Notes under the pieces: model-generated
Told to the model about the DNA's origin: nothing
Database searches by the model: none
What the model saw: only the letters and a program-made list of their open reading frames with translations
From: Actinomycetota bacterium
GTDB lineage: Bacteria; Actinomycetota; Thermoleophilia; Solirubrobacterales; 70-9
Assembly: GCA_005884985.1 (NCBI GenBank)
Contig: VAYK01000030.1
Coordinates: 1-7,523, forward strand
DNA: 7,523 nucleotides
Direction: 5' to 3'
Shown: positions 1 through 6,548 of the stretch, one piece after another
Numbering within the stretch: the stretch's first letter is position 1
Layout: every line of letters starts with the position of its first letter
Position numbers and translations under genes: made by a program

Positions 1-1137
1 GACTTCGACGTCGACCGGCACGTCCGCCGGGCAGCCTCATCCGACTTCAGCGAGATCACTGACGAGGTGATGTCCGCACAACTTGACGATGTCCATCCGC
101 TGTGGGAGCTCTGGATCGCTGATCGGCTCCCCGATGGACGCATCGGGGTGATCGGGAAGGCCCACCACGCCATGGTAGATGGGCTGGCAGCGGTCGAATT
201 GGCCAGCTTGCTCCTCGATCCGACATCAACGCCGGCTGCGCCCGAGCCTGAGCGCTGGCAGCCGGAACCCGCGCCTGGGGCTGCGACGCTCCTCATCGAG
301 GGCGTCCTTGATCGAGCTGGCAGGCTCTTGGAGCTTTCGCGCTGGCCGCTCAGGTTCGCGCGACATCCGGAGCGGCTGCCACGCCTGGCCACCGATGGCG
401 CGCGTTCTGCCCGCGCCCTGGCCGACTCGGTGCGCTCGGCGACGCCTCAGAGTGGGCTCAACGAACCAATCTCGCCCCAGCGCCATTTAGCTCGGGCCCA
501 TCGCCCGCTGGCCGATTTGAAGCGCATCAAGGAGGCGTTTGGGACGACGATAAACGACGTTGTGCTCGCGGTTACCTCGGGCGCGGTCAAGCGCTTCTTT
601 GAACAGCGCGGCGAGACGCCGGTCCCCCTCAAGGCGATGGTTCCCGTGAGCGTGCGGGGCGAGGACGGAGGGGGCGAGCTCGGGAACCGGATCTCCTTTG
701 TGTTTGTCGAGCTTCCCTGTGATGAGCCCGACCCACTCGAGCGTCTGATCGCGGTCGCAGAGCAAGCTAGCGAGCGAAAGCGAAGCGGAAAGCCCGAAGG
801 CGCCGACCAATTCCTGCAGGCTGTCCAGTACGCACCACGCATCGTGCAAAAGGCTCTCTCGCGGCTCGTGGCCAGTCCGCGTACCTTCAACCTAGTCGTC
901 TCGAACATTCCCGGCCCGCGCCAGTCCCTCTACATGTGTGGGTGCGAGCTTGAGGAGGTCTATCCGGTCGTACCGATCGCTGAGCGGCACGCGCTCTCGA
1001 TCGGACTCACAACGATGAAGAGGGAGGCCTTCTTCGGAATCTACGCGTACCGGGCGTCCCTTCCCGACGCGGATCTGCTCGCGCGCTGTCTCGACGAGTC
1101 AGTGGAGGAGCTCCTGGCGCTGAGCGCAATGCGATGA
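1..1137 (+). CDS. Wax ester synthase/diacylglycerol acyltransferase (WS/DGAT), 5'-truncated by the window edge
   Basis: This enzyme family transfers an acyl group from acyl-CoA to a fatty alcohol (wax ester) or to diacylglycerol (triacylglycerol), usually at the membrane or lipid-droplet surface. The frame is open from base 1, and the in-frame GTG at 67 is internal: the 22 residues before it (beginning DFDVDRHVRR) match the family. The catalytic motif HHAMVDG is at visible residues 55-61 (bases 163-183), with the second His as expected catalytic base. Further family signatures are NDVVLA near residue 185, PLKAMVPVSVR near 209-219, and SNIPGP at 301-306. In characterised members the HHxxxDG motif lies near residue 132-138, so about 75-80 N-terminal residues are missing; the 378 visible residues then imply a usual full length near 455. 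The end overlaps the next gene by ATGA. The family is secure; whether it prefers wax esters or triacylglycerol cannot be read from sequence. Confidence 0.95.
   Translation, partial: DFDVDRHVRRAASSDFSEITDEVMSAQLDDVHPLWELWIADRLPDGRIGVIGKAHHAMVDGLAAVELASLLLDPTSTPAAPEPERWQPEPAPGAATLLIEGVLDRAGRLLELSRWPLRFARHPERLPRLATDGARSARALADSVRSATPQSGLNEPISPQRHLARAHRPLADLKRIKEAFGTTINDVVLAVTSGAVKRFFEQRGETPVPLKAMVPVSVRGEDGGGELGNRISFVFVELPCDEPDPLERLIAVAEQASERKRSGKPEGADQFLQAVQYAPRIVQKALSRLVASPRTFNLVVSNIPGPRQSLYMCGCELEEVYPVVPIAERHALSIGLTTMKREAFFGIYAYRASLPDADLLARCLDESVEELLALSAMR
1134..1137 (+). promoter_or_regulatory. ATGA stop/start overlap (translational coupling)
   Basis: The ATG of the reductase-like gene shares bases with the TGA stop of the acyltransferase gene. 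The nearest purine-rich GGAGG (about 1104-1108) is some 25 bases upstream, too far for a normal ribosome binding site. Re-initiation by ribosomes finishing the first gene is therefore the likely way the second start is used. This is inferred from layout. Confidence 0.75.
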
Positions 1138-2399
1138 CGGGCCCACGCGCGGACAACGGCGAGGGTTCCCTTCTGCTCACGGGCGCTACTGGCTTCCTGG
1201 GCATGGAGCTTCTCGCTCGCTACCTCGAGCGCACCGACCGCCACGTCTACACGCTTGTACGGGCGGCTGATGCCGACAAAGCGAAGGAGCGCTTGCGCTT
1301 CACGCTGCGTGCGCTTCTCGGCAGGAGCGACATCCACACTGGGCGGGTTATTGCCGTAGCCGGGGACATCGAGAGAGAGGGCCTCGGCCTCGAGGGCGAG
1401 CTGCGCGAGGGCTTGGCCGAGCGCGTGAGCGACGTCGTGCACGCCGCCGCTTCGATCTCGTTTTCCCTCCCCTTGGGCCAATCGAGGCAGATCAACGTCG
1501 ACGGGACGCGACGGCTGCTTGAGTTCGCGGAGTCTTGCCGCGATCGGGGCGGGTTGCGGCGCTTCTCCTACGTCTCCACGGCCTACGTGGCCGGAACCCA
1601 TTCGGGCGAGTTTCGCGAGGACCAGCTAGAGGTCGGCCAGGACTTCCGCAACGCTTACGAACGATCCAAATTCGAGGCCGAGAAGTTAGTGCGCTCCTAC
1701 TGCGATCGCCTGCCGATCCAGATCTTTCGCCCCAGCATCATCGTCGGTGAGCGGCCGACCGGCTGGACCGCTGCGTTCAACGTCCTCTACGCGCCGTTGA
1801 AGGCATTCAGCCGCGGTGCCTATACGGCCCTGCCAGCGCGCCGCTCCGCACCCGTCGACGTGGTTCCGGTCGACTACGTCGCGGATGCCGTTTTTGAGCT
1901 CAGCAACCGCCCCGGCGCCGAAGACGGCGAGGAGACTTACCACTTGGTGGCGGGCCGACGGGCAACCACGGTCGGCCACTTAGTGGAGCTCTCTGCCCAG
2001 TACTTCGAGCGTAAGCCGCCACGACTAATCCCGCCGACCGTATATAGGCGGGTGATTCATCCTTTGGCGGTCCGCGTCAGCAGCAGCAAATCGCGTGATG
2101 CGCTGAAGAAGAGCGAGGTCTACTTTCCCTACTTCTCCATGCGAGTTCGCTATGACGACCGGCGCGCGCGCAGCCGTTTGGAATCCGCCGGCATTCACGT
2201 CACTCCCGTCGATAGCTACTTCAATCGCCTAGCCAGCTTCGCCACCAGGACGCGGTGGGGGAAAGCAACACTCACCCGCGCGGAGGCCTGGCGGGGTCTC
2301 ACGCGGCCGAGCCCTCTCCCGGGGGACGATTCGGCCGCAGATGAAGGATTTGGCAGGCGGGAGCGATCCCGCACGCCTACAGCTCTCCCAGACGAGTAG
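1134..2399 (+). CDS. Extended-SDR oxidoreductase resembling fatty acyl-CoA reductase / thioester reductase
   Basis: Likely an NAD(P)H-dependent reductase acting on a fatty acyl thioester. The 421-residue protein has the nucleotide-binding glycine motif TGATGFLG at residues 16-23, the DVVHAAASISF segment at 100-110 (similar to the HxAAxxxF region of acyl reductases), a catalytic STAY at 148-151, and YERSK (Tyr175, Lys179) as the SDR YxxxK pair. The FRPSIIVGERPTGW stretch at 198-211 is typical of male-sterility-type (NAD_binding_4) acyl reductases. The last 100 or so residues are a short, charged tail with no domain I recognise. The ATGA overlap with a WS/DGAT gene supports a fatty-alcohol-forming role that feeds wax ester synthesis; this is inference. 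Alternatives are an NRPS-type thioester reductase relative or another sugar- or lipid-modifying extended SDR. The SDR fold is certain, the substrate is not. Confidence 0.88.
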   Translation: MTGPRADNGEGSLLLTGATGFLGMELLARYLERTDRHVYTLVRAADADKAKERLRFTLRALLGRSDIHTGRVIAVAGDIEREGLGLEGELREGLAERVSDVVHAAASISFSLPLGQSRQINVDGTRRLLEFAESCRDRGGLRRFSYVSTAYVAGTHSGEFREDQLEVGQDFRNAYERSKFEAEKLVRSYCDRLPIQIFRPSIIVGERPTGWTAAFNVLYAPLKAFSRGAYTALPARRSAPVDVVPVDYVADAVFELSNRPGAEDGEETYHLVAGRRATTVGHLVELSAQYFERKPPRLIPPTVYRRVIHPLAVRVSSSKSRDALKKSEVYFPYFSMRVRYDDRRARSRLESAGIHVTPVDSYFNRLASFATRTRWGKATLTRAEAWRGLTRPSPLPGDDSAADEGFGRRERSRTPTALPDE

Positions 2400-2418
2400 C
2401 GTCGTTTTGGTGACGACG
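2400..2418 (+). terminator. Short hairpin after the reductase gene
   Basis: A perfect 6-bp inverted repeat, CGTCGT and ACGACG around a 7-base loop, begins directly after the TAG stop. No T-tract follows, so it may be a weak intrinsic terminator, an mRNA 3' end stabiliser, or chance in GC-rich DNA. Confidence 0.3.
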
Positions 2419-2488
2419 AGAGGACCGGGCATCGAGACGCTGCCTGAGCGCGTCCGGAGCGAGCGAACCGGGGGAGTAGCGTTCGACT

Positions 2489-3409
2489 ATGCCCACTGAC
2501 TGGCCACCGCTCGCCTACGAGTCGTGGAGCGCGACCTGCGACACCCTCCACGCGCACACCCAGGTGCTCGGAAAGCTCGCGGTGAAGCTCGCCCCGCCCG
2601 AGCCCCAGCTCCAGCACACCGCCCTGCGGCTGAGCGCGCGCGGCTGGGAGACGCTTGCGCTGCCGGCGCCCGACGGCTCTGGCGCGATCGTCGCAGCCCT
2701 GGATCTGCGCACGCATGAGGCCGCGGTCGAGCACAGCAATGGCCGAGAGATACGGATTGCGCTCACGCCCAACCGGTCCGTCGCCGAGGTGACGGGCGAG
2801 GTGCTGGAGGCCGTGGGGCGCCTCGCTGGTGCCGTCGAGATCAATCCCACCCCCCAGGAGGTTCCCTGGCAGCTTCCGCTGGACGAGGACGACGAGCATG
2901 CGGGCTATGACGCCGAGCAGGTGGCAACCTACTTCGAGGCCGCCACCCATGCGGCGCTCGTCCTTGGCGAATTCCGGGCGCCGTTTCGCGGACGCTCGAC
3001 GCCGGTCAATGCCTGGTGGGGCACCTTCGACCTCGCGGTCAACTTCTTCTCGGGACGCCCCGCCGATCCACCGTCGGACGACTTCATCATGCGCAACGGA
3101 GGGGATGCCCAGCAGGTCGGAGTCGGGTGGTGGCCGGGGGATCCGAACCACGAGGGTGCGGCCTTTTTCGCCCTCGCATACCCGGCACCGGACGGCTTTG
3201 CGGACGCGAACCTGAGCCCCGCCGCGGCGCGTTGGGACGAGCAGCTTGGCGAGTACGTGCTCGATTGGGAGGACGTCCGGACGAGCCCCGATCCACAGGC
3301 CCTCGCGCTGGAGTTTGCCCGGTCCGCTTTCCGCCACGCCTGTGCAGTATGCGAGTGGGACCCGGTTCTCGCGGCCACGGCAGAGGGTGTTCCACCGGCG
3401 ATCAGGTGA
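2489..3409 (+). CDS. DUF5996 family protein
   Basis: A complete 306-residue protein of the DUF5996 family; no biochemical role is known to me. The N-terminus shows the family pattern WPPLAYESW then LHAHTQVLGKL (residues 5-30). The second half carries the conserved aromatic segment NAWWGTFDLAVNFFSGRP at 174-191, DDFIMRNGGDAQQVGVGWWPGD at roughly 197-218, and the YPAPDGF segment at 231-237. It ends with an Ala/Glu-rich helix and a CAVCEWDP tail. There is no signal peptide or membrane segment. The ATG at 2489 places the WPxLxYxxW motif at the usual distance from the N-terminus; a GGGGAG at 2471-2476 is a somewhat distant ribosome binding site. It is 89 bases downstream of the reductase gene on the same strand, so it may be co-transcribed, but nothing ties it to lipid metabolism. 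Confidence 0.9.
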   Translation: MPTDWPPLAYESWSATCDTLHAHTQVLGKLAVKLAPPEPQLQHTALRLSARGWETLALPAPDGSGAIVAALDLRTHEAAVEHSNGREIRIALTPNRSVAEVTGEVLEAVGRLAGAVEINPTPQEVPWQLPLDEDDEHAGYDAEQVATYFEAATHAALVLGEFRAPFRGRSTPVNAWWGTFDLAVNFFSGRPADPPSDDFIMRNGGDAQQVGVGWWPGDPNHEGAAFFALAYPAPDGFADANLSPAAARWDEQLGEYVLDWEDVRTSPDPQALALEFARSAFRHACAVCEWDPVLAATAEGVPPAIR

Positions 3410-3426
3410 CGTTGAGATTCCGACGG

Positions 3427-3441
3427 GGCGTTTCCGACGCC
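3427..3441 (+). terminator. Short hairpin after the DUF5996 gene
   Basis: GGCGT and ACGCC form a perfect 5-bp stem with a 5-base loop, 17 bases past the DUF5996 stop, followed directly by the near-palindrome CCTGGACCAGG. No T-tract follows. Position suits a 3' end signal but the stem is short. The rest of 3410-3552 shows no gene I recognise. Confidence 0.3.
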
Positions 3442-3552
3442 TGGACCAGGACCCGCTAGCGCGAGGAGAAACGCGTCAACCTGCCAGCGGCGAGCGCGGG
3501 ATTCGCGTTTCGCCCCGGACCTGCGGGAGCTCCATGCCGAGATCGTCCACAA

Positions 3553-3723
3553 CCTCGAGGCGTGCCGGTTCGGGGAGCTGTCGCAGCAGCCGACCTGGCC
3601 GCATTCGAGGCAGATCCGCAGGTGAAGCCAGGGATCGCCCGTCTTCAGGCACTCCTCGCAACCCTCGACCGCTTCGGGCAGCTCGGTTAGCCTCACGTGG
3701 TCGAGGTGTCCGCAGGCGGCCAT
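3553..3723 (-). pseudogene. Truncated UBP-type zinc finger protein
   Basis: From an ATG at 3723 the minus strand encodes MAACGHLDHVRL, then GCEECLKTGDPWLHLRICLE and CGQVGCCDSSPNRHASR, a clear ZnF-UBP domain. In eukaryotes this fold binds ubiquitin C-termini; bacterial stand-alone versions of about 85-95 residues are of unknown role. The early zinc ligands are present: Cys and His of CGH, the CxxC of GCEEC, the CxxC of ICLEC, Cys in GCC, and His of NRHA. Similarity stops after HASR at about 3553. The expected continuation with the HFHxxGHP-type ligands and the terminal WxWCYVDE segment is absent from all three minus frames. The frame stays open far into the DUF5996 gene on the other strand, but that part is an antisense shadow. 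I judge it a 3'-truncated relic. A TTG at 3750 is a possible earlier start. Confidence 0.75.
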
Positions 3724-3761
3724 CAGGTTGGAGCATCGCAGAGTCGTCAAGTCACGAGGCT

Positions 3762-3848
3762 GCGCCTGTCGCGGGGCCGCTGGTCCACGCCGCGGGGCAA
3801 GGAGAGAGCGGCTTCCGCGTTGTGGACGTTTGGGAGTCAGAAGAGGAA
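3762..3848 (+). pseudogene. Fragment of a small ABM-like (dimeric alpha/beta barrel) protein
   Basis: In frame 3 the + strand reads APVAGPLVHAAG, then GFRVVDVWESEEE. This matches the middle-to-C-terminal part of a family of roughly 90-105 residue actinobacterial proteins with a pattern like GLxVHxAGxxxGGFRVVDVWESEEAFxRF, which I associate with the antibiotic-biosynthesis-monooxygenase-like fold. The N-terminal half is not visible upstream, and the match stops at the third Glu, where the dispersed repeat begins (3848). The expected F-x-R-F ending is missing. Both ends are therefore lost. The family recognition is from memory of the motif, not from a search. Confidence 0.55.
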
Positions 3849-3912
3849 GGAATACCGTGCCATTCCCTCAGGGCTGGCGCTGCCGGCCACTCGCGGAGAT
3901 CTCCAGCCGCTA
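3848..3912. repeat. Dispersed palindromic repeat, copy A
   Basis: This 65-base stretch pairs with 6549-6615 in the same orientation. The first 41 bases (AGGAATACCG through GCTGCCGGCC) match at 38 positions. The remaining 24 match at 19 against copy B after a 2-base gap, and all five differences are transitions. Inside lies the perfect 10-base palindrome GGAGATCTCC (3895-3904). The copy's right end continues into an inverted repeat CGCTA/TAGCG (3908-3912 and 3921-3925). Its left edge coincides with the breakpoint of the ABM-like fragment. Confidence 0.8.
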
Positions 3913-4099
3913 CGAGCGTCTAGCGAAAACTCGCCACGGCTACACCCGCAGCCTGGTTCGAGGGGCCAGCTCTGGACCTCGTCTGCGACCGTCCGCCACC
4001 CGGCCCGAACAGCACTCACTAAGGGCTGCGAGGTCCGATTAGCGGATTTGGGAGCCCGAGCGGCGGCTGACTCCGCGGCGCGCCTAATCCGTGCCGAGG
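3913..4099. other. Non-coding gap between repeat A and the ceramidase-like gene
   Basis: No frame here resembles a known protein. A GATTAG (4037-4042) and CTAATC (4084-4089) inverted repeat encloses a very GC-rich stretch just past the 3' end of the minus-strand gene; it could form part of a 3' stem-loop but is interrupted and has no T-tract. Confidence 0.4.
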
Positions 4100-6268
4100 C
4101 TACCTGCCCTGGGAGCTGGGGATCAGTTGCGACCCAGCCGCAGGGCCGAAGCCCGCCCCGCAGCCCGCTGTTGTGCCTTTGGTCGCGCTACCCAGGCTCG
4201 CACCGACGAGGGCGGGATATACGTTGACGTAGTAGCGCTTCGCGACGTTGCCGTTGCACCCGTAGACGAGCATCCCCCGCGTCAGGATGTTCGCTTCGTC
4301 CTGGGGGGTACCGTCGTAGTCCATGAACTTGCCGCTGGAGTCGACCGAGCGGCCTCCAAAACCAGTGACGCCCTTGACGGCGACGATCGTGCCGGAGCCT
4401 GGGCTGAGCGAGGTAGAGCCTGGGTCCGCAAGCCAGACGGCGACCGCACCTTCGGGCCTGTGGGAAAGACTGCCGTCCGGCATCACGAAGCGGCCGAGGC
4501 GGATCTGGGCGGTCGGGTCAGGGCGCTTGCTCAACAGCGCCGTGAGCTGATCCGCGACGGCGTTCGAGGCGGTCGGCCCGACGGACTCCGAATCGAGGCC
4601 GTGGTTGTGCTTGCTCGAATGGCAGTCGTCGACCGTGTAGAGCTCCGGGTTCGTGAAGGCCGCCCAAGCGGGGATCATGTATCCGATCAGGTCATTCGCC
4701 AGGCCGACCTGGAAGCGATACGCCGCACGCGCATGCCAGGTCGGGACCGACGGGTTCGGGCGATTGGGGCACTCGGCGTGCTCGATCCCCCACGGGCTGC
4801 CGAGCATCAACCCAGGAAAGGACTCGGCGGGGTTGGCAATCAGCTGCAGGTCGGGGCCGAGGTCGAGCACCCCGACCTCCGTTCGCAGGTCCCGCCCGGC
4901 ACGCCCGGCGTAGACGCCCGCGTTGTAGCTCGGGCGGTTGTCGAACACGCCGGCCGCGGCCAGCGCCCGGAAGCCGTTGTTCTCGAGCGGGACGTCGAAC
5001 TCGTGCCGATCGATCGTCAGCCTCCCGAACCGGAGCCGCTCCGCCTTCTGGGCCTCGACCGCGACGGCGTTCGCGAAGGCCTGACCGGTGGCCTTGGCTT
5101 GTGGATAGCAACCGTCAGTCCGCTGGGCGTAGGGCGGGTCCTGGGGGTTCTTGATCGGGCCGCATTCGGGCGCGGTCACAGGCGGAACGGTTGACGGGTC
5201 CTCCTCGGAGCCGTTGTCGCCCACGAGGTACATGGCCATTCCCGGGATGAGCGACTCGAGCCCGCGGTGGAAGTAGCCCGGCCAGTCGGAGCTGATCTCG
5301 CGCTTCAGCGCCACATTGCCGTTGGCCGGATCGGTCAGGTCCGAGTGCCCGATCTCCTGGTTGTGAGCGGCGAGGCTCATGATCGTCACGATCGGCTTGC
5401 CGCCCTTGTCGCGGGCCTGGAGTACGCCGATCTTCGGGTCGATCGCCCGCGGCTGGAACTCATTGTCGGCTGTGGTCGGGAAATTGTGCACCTCGACGTA
5501 AAGGCTCCGGGGGGTGAGGAACTGGCGCGCCCAAAGGCTGGACGGCTGCAGGTGGTCATACGCGAGTGCCGCCGCCCGCGCCACCCGGTCGTCGAGCCAG
5601 TTCATGTAGTAGTCGTCGATGCCCGAGTTGGCGCCCGCCGGCAGGGTTCCCCCGGCATCGGGGGCGCCGTAGATTCCGATCGGGTCGGGTGAGCTCTCGT
5701 TGTGGTTCGAGCTCACGATCATGTCGGTGATCCCGGGGCGCAGCTTCTTGGCCCGTGCGCGCATGTCCTTCGTCCCGAGCGTGCCGATCTCGCCGTTTAG
5801 GTTCGGCTCGTAGGCGTTGAAGATGCCCTGTGACACCACCGACACGACGACGACCGTCCTGATGCCGTCGGAGAAGGCCACTGCGCGGGCATCGATCGGG
5901 TCGTGGACCACCGCCGCGAGCTCGTTTGTGCCGCTTGAGACGTAGATGCCGTCGTAGCGGCCGTTGTGGTTGGCGTCACAGTAGGGCTCCGAAGGGGTGC
6001 CGCTGGTGGGGTCCCCATAGTCGAAGTAGCCACTGCCGTTTAGGTCCACGTACGGCTCCTCGAACGCGAACGGGCGCGGGCCGTTCATGGACGAGGGACA
6101 GGACGCGAACGTGTTTCCGTTGGCGCCCGAGCTCGCGGATGGTGGCGTTACGTCGACCCTCGCGGCACCAACGCGGAAGCCTTTCGCCGTGGCCGCGGAG
6201 GGCGCGGAGGCCGAAACGAGCAGGACTCCCACCCAGACTGCAAGGACGTAACGCCGCCTCCAGCCCAC
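4100..6268 (-). CDS. Secreted neutral/alkaline ceramidase-like hydrolase
   Basis: A 722-residue exported protein related to neutral/alkaline (non-lysosomal) ceramidases, which hydrolyse the amide bond of ceramides with a zinc-bound water. Residues 1-28 form a signal peptide: WRRR, a hydrophobic core, and an ATA cleavage motif before KG. The mature protein opens with FRVGAARVDVTPP, the family start. By family pattern, zinc ligands are likely His189 (SNHNESSPD), His302 (SLAAHNQE), Glu482 (NPAESFPGL) and Tyr530 (GLANDLIGYMIP). The usual HTHSGP is altered to HNESSP, so the second His is replaced by Glu. An insertion at 75-106 has two EF-hand-like loops (DLNGSGYFD and DANHNGRYD), suggesting calcium binding. 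Eight cysteines could make disulfides. The start is GTG at 6268, chosen because the signal peptide begins there; no clear ribosome binding site precedes it. Substrate may be ceramide-like lipid or another N-acyl compound. It stands alone, flanked by gene debris. Confidence 0.87.
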   Translation of the reverse strand: MGWRRRYVLAVWVGVLLVSASAPSAATAKGFRVGAARVDVTPPSASSGANGNTFASCPSSMNGPRPFAFEEPYVDLNGSGYFDYGDPTSGTPSEPYCDANHNGRYDGIYVSSGTNELAAVVHDPIDARAVAFSDGIRTVVVVSVVSQGIFNAYEPNLNGEIGTLGTKDMRARAKKLRPGITDMIVSSNHNESSPDPIGIYGAPDAGGTLPAGANSGIDDYYMNWLDDRVARAAALAYDHLQPSSLWARQFLTPRSLYVEVHNFPTTADNEFQPRAIDPKIGVLQARDKGGKPIVTIMSLAAHNQEIGHSDLTDPANGNVALKREISSDWPGYFHRGLESLIPGMAMYLVGDNGSEEDPSTVPPVTAPECGPIKNPQDPPYAQRTDGCYPQAKATGQAFANAVAVEAQKAERLRFGRLTIDRHEFDVPLENNGFRALAAAGVFDNRPSYNAGVYAGRAGRDLRTEVGVLDLGPDLQLIANPAESFPGLMLGSPWGIEHAECPNRPNPSVPTWHARAAYRFQVGLANDLIGYMIPAWAAFTNPELYTVDDCHSSKHNHGLDSESVGPTASNAVADQLTALLSKRPDPTAQIRLGRFVMPDGSLSHRPEGAVAVWLADPGSTSLSPGSGTIVAVKGVTGFGGRSVDSSGKFMDYDGTPQDEANILTRGMLVYGCNGNVAKRYYVNVYPALVGASLGSATKGTTAGCGAGFGPAAGSQLIPSSQGR

Positions 6269-6286
6269 AGGCGAAGCTTAGGCGCT

Positions 6287-6463
6287 CGGTCAGCTCCGCG
6301 CGCCGACGGCTTCGTCAGCTTGGACGTGGTGCTGAGCGCGGTGCTTGTCGCCCTCGTTCTGCCCTGTCGGATCCGATCATCGCCATCGTGATCACCGGAG
6401 TCATTCTCCGGATCACGATGGCAGTCGTGGCTGACAGTGAGCGGGCGGATGCATTTCCACTGA
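6287..6463 (+). pseudogene. Frameshifted remnant of a cation diffusion facilitator (CDF) transporter
   Basis: Three pieces in alternating frames make up the last two membrane helices of a CDF metal-ion transporter. Frame 2 gives RSAPRADGFVSLDVVLSAVL then VALVLP (6287-6364); frame 1 gives SDPIIAIVITGVILRIT (6367-6417); frame 2 again gives WQSWLTVSGRMHFH and a TGA stop at 6461-6463. The order matches intact proteins with HARVDGFVSL in helix 5 and ADPIIGLLITxxILRITWxSWRTV in helix 6. Two small indels break the frame, and the helix-5 metal site HxxxD has lost its His (Ala at 6293-6295 four residues before the Asp). Helices 1-4 are absent, replaced by the start of the ceramidase-like gene on the other strand. 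A short His-containing tail without the cytoplasmic domain occurs in some short family members. Confidence 0.72.
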
Positions 6464-6471
6464 CCGCTCCC

Positions 6472-6499
6472 GCTTGGCGCAAGCAGCAGAGCGCCAAGC
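6472..6499 (+). terminator. Perfect 9-bp hairpin downstream of the CDF remnant
   Basis: GCTTGGCGC (6472-6480) and GCGCCAAGC (6491-6499) are perfect inverted repeats around a 10-base loop, starting 9 bases after the CDF remnant's stop. There is no U-tract. The position is that of a terminator of the former transporter gene, and its intact stem in otherwise decayed DNA is notable. Confidence 0.5.
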
Positions 6500-6548
6500 A
6501 CCGCCGCCTTGTTCCATGCCATGCGAGAGCCTGAGAGCCCCGACTGCC

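Noticed and set aside
2216..3337. 373-residue minus-strand open frame over the reductase end and DUF5996
   Set aside because: Antisense to two recognised genes and without any domain pattern.
3500..3624. + strand frame reading FAPDLRELHAEIVHNLEACRFG, and a minus frame reading LEVVDDLGMELPQVRGE
   Set aside because: Both look mildly protein-like but have no start, no recognised family and overlap the zinc finger remnant; only one could be real and neither can be supported.
2929..3750. 273-residue minus-strand open frame
   Set aside because: Only its first 66 residues, the zinc finger fragment, resemble a protein. The rest is antisense to the well-supported DUF5996 gene and is low-complexity.
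4037..4089. GATTAG/CTAATC inverted repeat as a terminator of the ceramidase-like gene
   Set aside because: Only six paired bases around a 41-base loop with no T-tract; too weak to list as a terminator.
4091..5194. 367-residue + strand open frame
   Set aside because: It lies opposite the ceramidase-like gene, is Arg/Val/Asp-rich without motifs, and is the usual antisense shadow of a high-GC gene.
6148..6522. Minus-strand frame beginning MAWNKAAVLGALLLAPSGSG, signal-peptide-like
   Set aside because: The following residues are not protein-like, it overlaps the ceramidase start in another frame, and it is antisense to the CDF remnant, whose hydrophobic codons explain part of its composition.
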